Positions 30,411 to 38,291 of a DNA stretch of 64,000 nucleotides are shown piece by piece. This DNA comes from Lysobacteraceae bacterium CU05-9 (GTDB taxonomy: Bacteria > Pseudomonadota > Gammaproteobacteria > Xanthomonadales > Xanthomonadaceae), in NCBI GenBank assembly GCA_007556525.1, contig SWJS01000001.1:278346-342345 (forward strand), given 5' to 3'. How positions within the stretch are numbered: the stretch's first letter is position 1; every line of letters starts with the position of its first letter. Position numbers and translations under genes: made by a program. A model generated the notes under the pieces. It did no database searches and was not told the origin of the DNA. It saw only the letters and a program-made list of their open reading frames with translations.

Positions 30411-30441
30411 AAAAGGAAACGGCACCCCTAGGGTGCCGTTT
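30411..30441 (-). terminator. Terminator of the amino-acid permease
   Basis: The perfect 11-bp inverted repeat AAACGGCACCC/GGGTGCCGTTT has a 3-nt loop (30428-30430). Read on the minus strand it is followed by CCTTTTG. It lies 26 bp past the permease stop and about 40 bp upstream of the mtnB start. Confidence 0.85.
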
Positions 30442-30466
30442 GCCATCCGTTGAACCAACCGACGAA

Positions 30467-32053
30467 TTATTTATCGTCAGAGATTGGCGGAACAGGTTGT
30501 GGTGGTGCATCTGCATCGTCTTCGTGAACATCTACGATGCCGCGACCAAGGTAGCTCTTTCGGTAACCGTAGAGGTAGTAGAACACCAAGCCAATCGCGC
30601 CCCAGATTGGCAGGACGATTTTGGCTTCAAACGGCAAGTTGATGTACAGGAACACCGTACCCGCGATTGCCAATGGCGCAACGATCCAGACGAACGGCGT
30701 GCGGAACGGGCGATGGCGGTTCGGATCCTTGATGCGCAACAGCAACACGGCGATACCGACCATGAAGAACGCGAACAAGGTACCGGAGTTCGAGATATCC
30801 GCGAGCTGACCGACCGGGAACAATGCAGCGGCGATCGCCACAAAAATACCCGTCATCAACGTCACCTTATGCGGCGTCTTCCACTTCGGATGGATGTCAG
30901 CCAACTTCTCAGGCAGCAAGCCGTCACGTGCCATCACGAAGAAGATACGCGTTTGACCGAACAACATCATCAAGATGACGGAAGGCAATGCGAGGTTCGC
31001 AGCGAGACCAATGAAGTCACCGATGCGTGGATGTCCGATGACGCGCATGACATAAGCCAGCGCTTCATTCGAACAGACCAGTGCTTCCTTGCCCGCTTCA
31101 TGCATTTGCTGACATTTCGCGGCAAACTCAGGCGAACCCGGTTGGACGCCGATGTCCGTTGGTTGTGCGCCGATCGCGCCCACTGCGCCGGCCGCAACGA
31201 GCAGATAGAAGACAGTACAGATCGCCAAGCTGCCGATCAGACCGATGGGCACGTTGCGTTGTGGATTTTTGGTTTCTTCTGCTGCGGTCGACACGGCGTC
31301 GAAGCCCACATACGCAAAGAAAATCGACGCAGCAGCACCAACGATACCCAGTCCTGCCTTGCCCTCACCGAACCATCCATTCGGTGCGAACGGCTCAAAG
31401 TTCTGGCCTTGAATGACTGGCAACGACAGCGCGATGAAGACCGTCAACGCAACGACTTTGATCAACACGAGAATCGCATTCACCCGTGCAGATTCGGTCG
31501 TACCGAGAATCAACAGGAACGTCACCGCCAACGCGATGCAGACTGCCGGCAAGTTGAACATGCCGTGGGTGAAATCAACGCTCGGCAAGCCATCCTTAAA
31601 CGACCACGCCGGACCCGCGGCTAGGGCAGTGGGTAGCTCAAAGCCCGTGACACTTTTGACAAGTCCCATGAAATAGCCGGACCACCCAACCGACACCGCA
31701 GATGCGGCGACCGCATATTCAAGGATAAGTGCCCAACCGACCGTCCAAGCGAGGAGCTCGCCCATCACGGCATAGGTATAGGTGTATGCAGAACCCGAGA
31801 CCGGGACCATGGACGCAATTTCGGAGTAACACAATGCAGCGACGGCACAGACCGCACCTGCAATGACAAAACTCCACATCATGCCTGGGCCAGCTTTCTG
31901 TGCGGCGGCGGCGGTAAGGACAAAAATACCGGTACCAATAATCGCGCCAATGCCCAACATGGTGAGCTGGAACGCCCCCAGCTGTCGGTGCAGCGCTTTC
32001 TTTTCCGCGGTTGCGAGTATCTGATCTAGGGGCTTGACGCGCTTGAACAGCAT
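30467..32053 (-). CDS. APC family amino-acid permease
   Basis: The 528-residue product is a cationic-amino-acid-transporter-like member of the APC superfamily with about 12 or more membrane spans. The first span carries [17 protein letters not shown], the conserved substrate-binding break, and [17 protein letters not shown] is the span-6 motif. A Cys-containing periplasmic loop ([14 protein letters not shown]) could form a disulfide. The C-terminal tail is acidic. The substrate is not determinable from sequence. It has its own terminator and a leader hairpin. Confidence 0.88.
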   Translation of the reverse strand: MLFKRVKPLDQILATAEKKALHRQLGAFQLTMLGIGAIIGTGIFVLTAAAAQKAGPGMMWSFVIAGAVCAVAALCYSEIASMVPVSGSAYTYTYAVMGELLAWTVGWALILEYAVAASAVSVGWSGYFMGLVKSVTGFELPTALAAGPAWSFKDGLPSVDFTHGMFNLPAVCIALAVTFLLILGTTESARVNAILVLIKVVALTVFIALSLPVIQGQNFEPFAPNGWFGEGKAGLGIVGAAASIFFAYVGFDAVSTAAEETKNPQRNVPIGLIGSLAICTVFYLLVAAGAVGAIGAQPTDIGVQPGSPEFAAKCQQMHEAGKEALVCSNEALAYVMRVIGHPRIGDFIGLAANLALPSVILMMLFGQTRIFFVMARDGLLPEKLADIHPKWKTPHKVTLMTGIFVAIAAALFPVGQLADISNSGTLFAFFMVGIAVLLLRIKDPNRHRPFRTPFVWIVAPLAIAGTVFLYINLPFEAKIVLPIWGAIGLVFYYLYGYRKSYLGRGIVDVHEDDADAPPQPVPPISDDK

Positions 32054-32092
32054 TGATGTTTCTCCGAGGCTAAACTAGTTGACGTTGCCATC

Positions 32093-32115
32093 CGGGGTAC
32101 GCTTTCCGTATCCCG
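32093..32115 (-). promoter_or_regulatory. Hairpin in the permease leader
   Basis: The repeat CGGGGTACG/CGTATCCCG pairs over 9 bp with one G-T pair and a 5-nt loop, 40 bases upstream of the permease start. No U-tract follows in the permease direction. It could be an operator or an mRNA leader element; this is a structural observation only. Confidence 0.35.
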
Positions 32116-32197
32116 TGAAATAACTTTTTGACCTTATCGTTAATAGTCCGTAAATACAAGCATTCATTTCGGTTGCACTGCACAAAAAACACCCCAC

Positions 32198-32749
32198 ATG
32201 CCCCACGATCTTCTCTCCGCCCAACTCGCCGATTTTGGTGAGCGTTATCCCGAGCACGCCTCCGACGTCGCCGACTTCTCGTCGCTGCTCGCCGATCCTC
32301 TGAACCCTTTCGTGCGCGATCGCCTCGCAGGTCACTTCACCGCGTCCTGCTGGCTCGTCGACGCGCCGGGTGAGCACGTTCTGCTCACGCATCACCGCAA
32401 GCTGCAGCGCTGGTTGCAACTCGGCGGCCACGCTGACGGCGAAACTGATCTGCGTATCGCTGCTTTAGCTGAAGCCTCCGAAGAATCCGGCTTGTCTGAT
32501 TTGGTCGTCGAAGGCGGCATCTTCGATCTCGATCGCCACACGATCCCCGCACGCGGCGTTGAGCCCGAACACGATCACTACGACGTGCGCTTCGTCATCC
32601 GCGCTTTAGGCGACACCACGCCGGTCGTCTCCGAAGAATCGCTGGATCTCGCGTGGCGTCCGATTGCCGCAATCGCCTCGGATCCTTCGGCGGATGTCTC
32701 GATGCGCCGCATGGCATTGCGTTGGCTCGCGCTGCAGGACGAACGTTAG
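32198..32749 (+). CDS. NUDIX hydrolase
   Basis: The 183-residue product has a Nudix box of the GGHADGE-type subfamily: GGHADGETDL followed by EASEESGL. The catalytic glutamates of EESG are present, but the Arg usual in the REAxEESG variant is replaced by Ala. LLTHHRKLQRWLQLGGHADG is typical of bacterial homologues of unknown substrate. The gene is divergent from the permease and convergent with efpL, with large palindromes beyond its end. Confidence 0.85.
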   Translation: MPHDLLSAQLADFGERYPEHASDVADFSSLLADPLNPFVRDRLAGHFTASCWLVDAPGEHVLLTHHRKLQRWLQLGGHADGETDLRIAALAEASEESGLSDLVVEGGIFDLDRHTIPARGVEPEHDHYDVRFVIRALGDTTPVVSEESLDLAWRPIAAIASDPSADVSMRRMALRWLALQDER

Positions 32750-32758
32750 CTTTATTGC

Positions 32759-32778
32759 GGTGTCACAATTGTGACACC
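32759..32778. repeat. 20-bp perfect palindrome
   Basis: GGTGTCACAA followed directly by its reverse complement TTGTGACACC, 10 bases after the NUDIX stop. Its shape would suit a homodimeric regulator or the foot of a hairpin, but no promoter is evident beside it. Confidence 0.8.
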
Positions 32779-32819
32779 TCGAACTTCTTGCGCATCTCCG
32801 GCGAGATCGAAAAAAGTAA

Positions 32820-32871
32820 GGTTTCAAAGGTTGAACTTGTGTCCATGGACACAGATTCAACTTTTGAAACC
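32820..32871. repeat. 52-bp near-perfect palindrome
   Basis: Two 26-nt arms meet at 32845/32846 with no loop. Of 26 pairs, 23 are Watson-Crick, two are G-T and one is a mismatch. The core TGTGTCCATGGACACA is perfect. On the minus strand the stem is followed by a T-rich tract (TTACTTTTTT), so it could end efpL transcription. No T-tract follows on the plus strand. It lies in the gap between the convergent NUDIX and efpL genes. Confidence 0.85.
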
Positions 32872-32904
32872 CTGCAAAAAAAGAAATCGCCGCGGCGTGA
32901 GTTT

Positions 32905-33471
32905 TTAATCGGCGCGTCCGGCGAATTCGCCAGTCGTGGTGTTCAAGATAATCCGTTCGCCGTTCGCGATGTACTCCGGCACCATGATTTCCATGCCGTT
33001 GCTCAACTTGGCGGGCTTCGGACGCTTGGTCGCTGTGCCGCCTTTCAGCTCGGGTGGCGTTTCAACGACTTCGACGGTGATGTTTTGGGGGAATTGAACG
33101 CCGACAGGCATGTCGTCGATGATCTGCACGTAGTAGCCTTCCAAATCCGGCAGAACGTAGGCGACGTCTTCGCCGAGGACTGCCTTCGGGATGTTGTACG
33201 GCGAGTAATCGTTGTCGTCGAGGAACACCAGGTCGTCGCCGTCCTCATAGGAGAACGTCGCTTGACGGCGCTGCAATTCGACTTCGCGCAGTTCTTCTTC
33301 CGCCTTCAACGAGATGTCGGCCTTGTTGCCGCCGGGCACAGAGTACATCGTGAAACGGTAGGTGACGTTACCACCGCGACCCTGAGGCGAGCTGCGTTCG
33401 ATTTCGCGGATTTGATAGGCCGTGTTGTTGTGTTCAACGACGGTGCCTTTTTTCATGTCATACGCTTTCAT
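32905..33471 (-). CDS. efpL: Elongation factor P-like protein EfpL (YeiP)
   Basis: The 188-residue product is the EF-P paralogue EfpL/YeiP. Its tip loop [10 protein letters not shown] has an Arg (about residue 32) instead of the modified Lys of EF-P, which marks the subfamily. The three-domain length and the C-terminal segment [12 protein letters not shown] match EF-P proteins. EfpL is reported to act on ribosome stalls without needing EpmAB modification. The genome thus has both efp (at 3.6 kb) and efpL. Confidence 0.93.
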   Translation of the reverse strand: MKAYDMKKGTVVEHNNTAYQIREIERSSPQGRGGNVTYRFTMYSVPGGNKADISLKAEEELREVELQRRQATFSYEDGDDLVFLDDNDYSPYNIPKAVLGEDVAYVLPDLEGYYVQIIDDMPVGVQFPQNITVEVVETPPELKGGTATKRPKPAKLSNGMEIMVPEYIANGERIILNTTTGEFAGRAD

Positions 33472-33490
33472 GTGAATCCTTCAGTCAAAA

Positions 33491-34261
33491 TTACTTCGGC
33501 GCCATACGCGTCGCGCCATCGAGACGGATCGTTTCGCCATTGAGATAGATGTTGGTGATGATCGTGCCGGCCAGTGCGGCGAAGTCGGTGGGCTGACCGA
33601 GACGCGAAGGGAAGGGGATGGATGCGGCGAGAGACTTTTGCACGTCGTCCGGCATGCCGTCGACCATCGGCGTCCAAAAAACACCCGGCGCAATCGTCAT
33701 CACGCGGATACCGAAGCGAGCGAGTTCGCGTGCCATTGGCAAAGTCATGCCAACGACGCCACCCTTGGATGCGGAGTATGCAGCTTGGCCGATTTGGCCT
33801 TCGTAAGCAGCGACGGAAGCCGTGTTGATGATGACGCCACGTTCGCCGTCGGTGCCGGCGTCGTTGTGTTGCATTTTGTTCGCGGCGGCTTTGGCGACGT
33901 TGAACGAACCGACCAAATTCACCATCACTGTCGTTTGGAATTGCGACAACGCCATCGGCGCTTCACGGCCGAGCACGCGACCCGCGCCCAAGATGCCCGC
34001 GCAATTCATCGCAACGTTCAAGCCACCGAGGAAGTCGGATGCGGCGTCGATGTTCGCAGCGACGGCTTCTTCATTGCTGACGTCGGTCTTCCAGAACTTG
34101 GCGAGTTGCTCTCCGAGTTCAGCGACGAGGGCGGCACCTTTTTCTTCGTTGATGTCGAACAAAGCGACCTTGCCACCGTTCGCGACGAGATATTTAGCGA
34201 CGGCTTCACCGAGCCCGCTGACGCCTCCGGTGATCACGGCTTTAACTTGATTGAGTTCCAT
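33491..34261 (-). CDS. SDR family 3-hydroxyacyl-CoA dehydrogenase
   Basis: The 256-residue product is a short-chain dehydrogenase with TGGVSGLGEA (NAD site), NCAGILGAGR, the catalytic Ser in INTASVAAYEG, and YSASKGG. The insert KMQHNDAGTDGERGVI and the LGREAPMALSQF segment are typical of type-II 3-hydroxyacyl-CoA dehydrogenases (HSD17B10-like), which act in isoleucine and short-chain fatty-acid breakdown. It is followed upstream by HMG-CoA lyase and methylcrotonyl-CoA carboxylase, supporting a role in branched-chain catabolism. Confidence 0.88.
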   Translation of the reverse strand: MELNQVKAVITGGVSGLGEAVAKYLVANGGKVALFDINEEKGAALVAELGEQLAKFWKTDVSNEEAVAANIDAASDFLGGLNVAMNCAGILGAGRVLGREAPMALSQFQTTVMVNLVGSFNVAKAAANKMQHNDAGTDGERGVIINTASVAAYEGQIGQAAYSASKGGVVGMTLPMARELARFGIRVMTIAPGVFWTPMVDGMPDDVQKSLAASIPFPSRLGQPTDFAALAGTIITNIYLNGETIRLDGATRMAPK

Positions 34262-34270
34262 TTGAAATCC

Positions 34271-35173
34271 TTATGTTGATGCTTTGGCGATCAATGCGCG
34301 GCCTGCGCGTGATCCGTTGGTGCGTTGAAGTAAATCCGAGAGCCATTGACCCGTCGCGACGAGTTTGTCCATATCAATGCCCGTGTCAAAACCCATCCCC
34401 TGCAACATATACACCACGTCTTCGGTGGAGACATTGCCGGTTGCGCCTTTCGCGTATGGGCAGCCACCGGTGCCGCCGACCGACGCGTCAACAACGCGCG
34501 CGCCGACGTCGAGACAAGCGGCGATGTTCGCCAGTGCCTGACCGTAAGTGTCGTGAAAGTGCACGGCGAGTTTCGATGCCGGCACTTCGGATGCGACTGC
34601 CGCGAACATTTCGCGCGCTTTGGACGGCGTACCAACACCGATCGTATCGCCAAGCGAAATTTCATAGCAGCCGAGTTCGTCTAACGCCTTCGCGACGCGC
34701 ACGACTTCGCTCACGGGAACGTCACCTTGGATGGGGCAACCAAGAACAGTGGAGACGTAGCCGCGGACTTTGACGTTGTCGTTGCGCGCGGCTTCAAGCA
34801 CCGGGGCAAAACGTTCGAGCGTTTCGGCGATGGAGGCGTTGGTGTTTTTGACCGAAAAACCTTCCGACGCCGCCGTAAACACGGCAACTTCTTCCACGCC
34901 CACGGAACGGGCGCGCTCGTAGCCTTGGATGTTCGGCACCAACACCGGATAGTCGACACCTGCGCGACGTGTGATGCCGCTGAAGACTTCAGCAGCGTCA
35001 GCCATTTGCGGCACCCACTTCGGTGAGACGAATGCCGTGACTTCAATCGAAGGCAGGCCGGTGTCGGAGAGACGGTTGATCAGCGCGATTTTGTCTGCGG
35101 AAGAAATCAGGTTCTTCTCGTTCTGCAAGCCATCGCGTGCAGACATTTCGACGATGCGGACGAAATTACTCAT
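34271..35173 (-). CDS. liuE: Hydroxymethylglutaryl-CoA lyase
   Basis: The 300-residue product is a DRE-TIM metallolyase. The N-terminal motif is VEMSARDGLQNEK, metal ligands lie in VHFHDTYGQAL, and the catalytic Cys is in GGTGGCPYAKGATGN. It splits HMG-CoA to acetyl-CoA and acetoacetate, the last step of leucine degradation. Its start overlaps the end of the carboxylase gene by 4 nt. Confidence 0.94.
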   Translation of the reverse strand: MSNFVRIVEMSARDGLQNEKNLISSADKIALINRLSDTGLPSIEVTAFVSPKWVPQMADAAEVFSGITRRAGVDYPVLVPNIQGYERARSVGVEEVAVFTAASEGFSVKNTNASIAETLERFAPVLEAARNDNVKVRGYVSTVLGCPIQGDVPVSEVVRVAKALDELGCYEISLGDTIGVGTPSKAREMFAAVASEVPASKLAVHFHDTYGQALANIAACLDVGARVVDASVGGTGGCPYAKGATGNVSTEDVVYMLQGMGFDTGIDMDKLVATGQWLSDLLQRTNGSRAGRALIAKAST

Positions 35174-37158
35174 GCGTCCGTCGCCAACTTGAGCAGCACG
35201 GTATCGGCTTCGACGAACTCGTCCGGAGTTGCGGTGATCGATGCAATTACGCCATCGCGCGGTGCCTTCAAACTCAATTCCATCTTCATCGCTTCGATGA
35301 CCATGACTTCCTGACCGGCAACAACCGCGTCACCTTCAGAAGACTTGATCACGACAATGCGACCTGGCATCGGCGCAGTCACTTGATCGCTCGTTGCACC
35401 CGCATCGTCACCATCGGCTTCAAATCGGTTGATCGCTTGATAAATGTAGCGCTGCGTTCCATCGTGCAAAATCGTCCGCGGCGTCACCGACACGATATCC
35501 AACTTGCGACGTTGGCCGTCGACCACGAAGCTGATGGCATCCGACGAGACATTCAGGCCGCTCAACGAACGTGAGTCAGCGCCATCATGCACAACGGCAG
35601 AGGCACCTTCGCTCGCAATTTCCACATCCAAACGTTCGTCGCCATACTTCAACGAAACAGGACGTGCTTTCGCATGACCCAAGCGCCACGAATCGGTGAG
35701 GTTCCACGGCGATGTCGGATCTTGTACCGACGGCGTCACTGGCAACCCATGCAACTGCACCAAGGCAGCCGCATCCGACACCCAAGCAGGAGGCAACGAT
35801 GGAACGGGAATCACTTCATCCAAATGACGGTCGAGATACGACGTGTCAATCGTCGCGTTCACGACGGATGGATGGCGGATGAGTTGCTCGAGGAATTCGA
35901 TGTTGGTTTTGAGACCCATCACTTCGCTCGAAGCCAACGCCTCACGCAAACGTTGCAGCGCAGACGGACGATCCACGTCATGCACAATCAACTTGGCAAT
36001 CATTGGATCGTAAAAAATACTCACCGTATCGCCTTCCACCACACCACTGTCAATCCGTACATGCGCATCGGCACGCGGCAAACGCAGCACATTCAAGCGA
36101 CCGGAGGAGGGGAGGAAATTTTCGGAAGGGTCTTCCGCGTAGATGCGGACTTCGATGGCGTGACCATTTTGGCGCAGGTCTGAAGTTGCACACGGCAACG
36201 CCTCACCATCCGCAATGCGCAACTGCCATTCGACGAGATCAAGACCCGTGACCAATTCCGTCACCGGATGCTCAACCTGCAAGCGCGTGTTGATTTCCAT
36301 GAAGTAGAACTGGCCATCCGCGCCCACGATGAACTCGACCGTGCCCGCGTTGATGTAATCAATCGCCTTGCCGGCAAGCACTGCCGCAGCACCCATGGCT
36401 TCGCGACGTTCCGGCGTGAGGAATGGGGAAGGGGATTCTTCGATGACTTTTTGGTAACGGCGTTGTGCAGAACACTCACGCTCAAACAGATGCATGACGT
36501 TGCCCTGCGAATCACCAAAAATCTGAATCTCAATATGACGTGGCGTCTCAATGAAACGCTCGAGCAAGACGCGATCGCGACCGAACGCATTCAACGCTTC
36601 ACGTTGGCAGCTTTCCAAATTCGCCAAAAATTCATCGCGCGAACGCACAATCCGCATACCCTTACCACCGCCACCATGTGCGGCTTTGATCATCAACGGA
36701 TAGCCAACGAGATCGGCTTGCTCCAATAGATAAGCAGGGTCCTGATTTTCGCCGGTGTAGCCTGGTACGACGGGAACGCCCGCCGCCGCCATCAAATCTT
36801 TCGCGCCAGCTTTCGAGCCCATCTTAATCATGGACTCGGCGCGTGGACCAATGAAGGTCAGTCCGGCGTCTTCAACGGCCGATGCGAACGCGGCATTCTC
36901 CGACAAAAACCCATACCCCGGATGGATCGCCTGCGCACCCGAACGTTTCGCGACGTCGAGAATCACATCACCACGCAAGTACGAATCTGCTGGCGCGGAA
37001 CCACCAATGTGATACGCCTCATCGGCCTGCAACACATGCTGTGAATTCGCGTCGGCATCGGAATAGACGGCAACGGTTTTGATGCCCATGCGACGCGCGG
37101 TGCGAATGACCCGGCATGCGATTTCGCCGCGGTTGGCGATCAGGATTTTGGCAAACAT
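35170..37158 (-). CDS. liuD: Methylcrotonyl-CoA carboxylase, biotin-carrying alpha subunit
   Basis: The 662-residue product has an N-terminal biotin carboxylase (KILIANRGEIACRVIRTAR; ATP-grasp loop AAHGGGGKGMR; FMEINTRLQVEHPVTE) and a C-terminal biotinyl domain with VIEAMKMELS. Biotin carboxylase subunits of acetyl-, propionyl- and methylcrotonyl-CoA carboxylases look alike. The methylcrotonyl assignment rests on the neighbours HMG-CoA lyase and enoyl-CoA hydratase. The beta subunit (liuB) is not adjacent. The start follows the liuC stop directly with no gap. Confidence 0.9.
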   Translation of the reverse strand: MFAKILIANRGEIACRVIRTARRMGIKTVAVYSDADANSQHVLQADEAYHIGGSAPADSYLRGDVILDVAKRSGAQAIHPGYGFLSENAAFASAVEDAGLTFIGPRAESMIKMGSKAGAKDLMAAAGVPVVPGYTGENQDPAYLLEQADLVGYPLMIKAAHGGGGKGMRIVRSRDEFLANLESCQREALNAFGRDRVLLERFIETPRHIEIQIFGDSQGNVMHLFERECSAQRRYQKVIEESPSPFLTPERREAMGAAAVLAGKAIDYINAGTVEFIVGADGQFYFMEINTRLQVEHPVTELVTGLDLVEWQLRIADGEALPCATSDLRQNGHAIEVRIYAEDPSENFLPSSGRLNVLRLPRADAHVRIDSGVVEGDTVSIFYDPMIAKLIVHDVDRPSALQRLREALASSEVMGLKTNIEFLEQLIRHPSVVNATIDTSYLDRHLDEVIPVPSLPPAWVSDAAALVQLHGLPVTPSVQDPTSPWNLTDSWRLGHAKARPVSLKYGDERLDVEIASEGASAVVHDGADSRSLSGLNVSSDAISFVVDGQRRKLDIVSVTPRTILHDGTQRYIYQAINRFEADGDDAGATSDQVTAPMPGRIVVIKSSEGDAVVAGQEVMVIEAMKMELSLKAPRDGVIASITATPDEFVEADTVLLKLATDA

Positions 37159-37944
37159 TTATTGCTCCATCCAGGATGGCTTGCGCTTCTCGAGAAACGC
37201 GGTCAATCCTTCCTGACCCTCCGGCGAGACACGCAGGCGCGCAATCAATCGCGAGTTCGCTTCGTCCTGCGCAACGGCATCGGTCGTCGACACCATCAAG
37301 TTAATGAGTTGCTTCGCGCTGCCCGATGCAACGGGACCGGCGTCCAATAATTTTTGGACCATTTCATCGACCGCCTTATCGAGCATGTGCGGTTCGACGA
37401 GTTCATGCAGGAGGCCTAATTCATGGGCTTTCTCTGCGCTAAAACGTTCCCCCGTCGCAAAGTACCGACGCGCCTGACGTGCACCAATCGCTTCAATGAC
37501 GTAAGGCGAGATGACTGCAGGCAACAAACCCAGTCGCGCTTCGCTCAACGAGAACAATGCATTCGGCGTTCCAATGGCAATGTCGCAGCACGCAACCAGA
37601 CCCACGCCGCCACCAAACGCCGCACCTTGCACGCGGGCAATGGTTGGCTTCGGCAGGCTGTTGATCGCGCGCATCAAACGGGCGAGGGCAGTGGAGTCTT
37701 CTATGTTCTGTTCTTCGCTCGCACGGATCACACCACGCATCCAGTTCAAATCGGCGCCCGCAGAAAACGAATGACCTTCACTTTCCAGCACAATCACGCG
37801 AACCGAATCGTCGAACGCGGCCTTATCAAACGCAGCCGTCAACTCGGCGATCAGCTGATCGTCAAACGCGTTATGAACCTCCGGACGGTTGAGGCGGATG
37901 CGAAGGACAGACTTGTCCTGGTGAATTTGCAGAAAGTCGCTCAT
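37159..37944 (-). CDS. liuC: Enoyl-CoA hydratase, probable methylglutaconyl-CoA hydratase
   Basis: The 261-residue product is a crotonase-fold enzyme. The oxyanion-hole segments are SFSAGADLNWM and QGAAFGGGVGLVACCDIAI, and SEARLGLLPAVISPYV carries the second catalytic region. The context (liuD, liuE downstream on the same strand) indicates the hydration of methylglutaconyl-CoA in leucine breakdown. It is the first gene of this minus-strand run and is divergent from feoA, so liuA and liuB must lie elsewhere or be absent. Confidence 0.88.
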   Translation of the reverse strand: MSDFLQIHQDKSVLRIRLNRPEVHNAFDDQLIAELTAAFDKAAFDDSVRVIVLESEGHSFSAGADLNWMRGVIRASEEQNIEDSTALARLMRAINSLPKPTIARVQGAAFGGGVGLVACCDIAIGTPNALFSLSEARLGLLPAVISPYVIEAIGARQARRYFATGERFSAEKAHELGLLHELVEPHMLDKAVDEMVQKLLDAGPVASGSAKQLINLMVSTTDAVAQDEANSRLIARLRVSPEGQEGLTAFLEKRKPSWMEQ

Positions 37945-38006
37945 GGATACCCAAACTCCGCCCTAAACAATAAATATTCCCATTCTAACAAGCCACCCAA
38001 AACTGT

Positions 38007-38029
38007 TATAATTGGGAATCATTCTTATT
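38007..38029 (+). promoter_or_regulatory. feoA promoter -10 with overlapping Fur box
   Basis: TATAAT (38007-38012), preceded by TGT as in an extended -10, runs into ATTGGGAATCATTCTTATT (38011-38029). This matches the gammaproteobacterial Fur consensus AATGAGAATCATTCTCATT at 16 of 19 positions. The overlap would let Fe-Fur block RNA polymerase, giving iron repression of feoAB. The -35 element is weak. Confidence 0.85.
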
Positions 38030-38051
38030 TGCGTTTTCGCCCAATCCATTG

Positions 38052-38291
38052 ATGAAACTCTCCGAACTCCACAAGGACACTGTCGCAACCGTCGTTGCGG
38101 TGGAAGACCAAATGACGGGTGACACGATCGCGCGTCGCTTGAAGGAACTCGGCTTCGTCGAGGGAGAGCGGGTGGTCGTGAGGGCGATGGGACCTTTTGG
38201 CGGAGATCCGATGATGGTGCATATCGGGGACTCGCGATTCGCCGTGAGACGCACCGAAGCCGCGCGCGTGAAGGTTGAGGTGGCTGCATGA
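38052..38291 (+). CDS. feoA: Ferrous iron transport protein A
   Basis: The 79-residue product is a small SH3-like FeoA protein (GDTIARRLKELGFVEGERV is characteristic). It is cytosolic and supports FeoB-dependent iron uptake. ATG 38052 is preferred over the adjacent TTG. The stop overlaps the feoB start as ATGA, and a Fur box lies just upstream. Confidence 0.93.
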   Translation: MKLSELHKDTVATVVAVEDQMTGDTIARRLKELGFVEGERVVVRAMGPFGGDPMMVHIGDSRFAVRRTEAARVKVEVAA

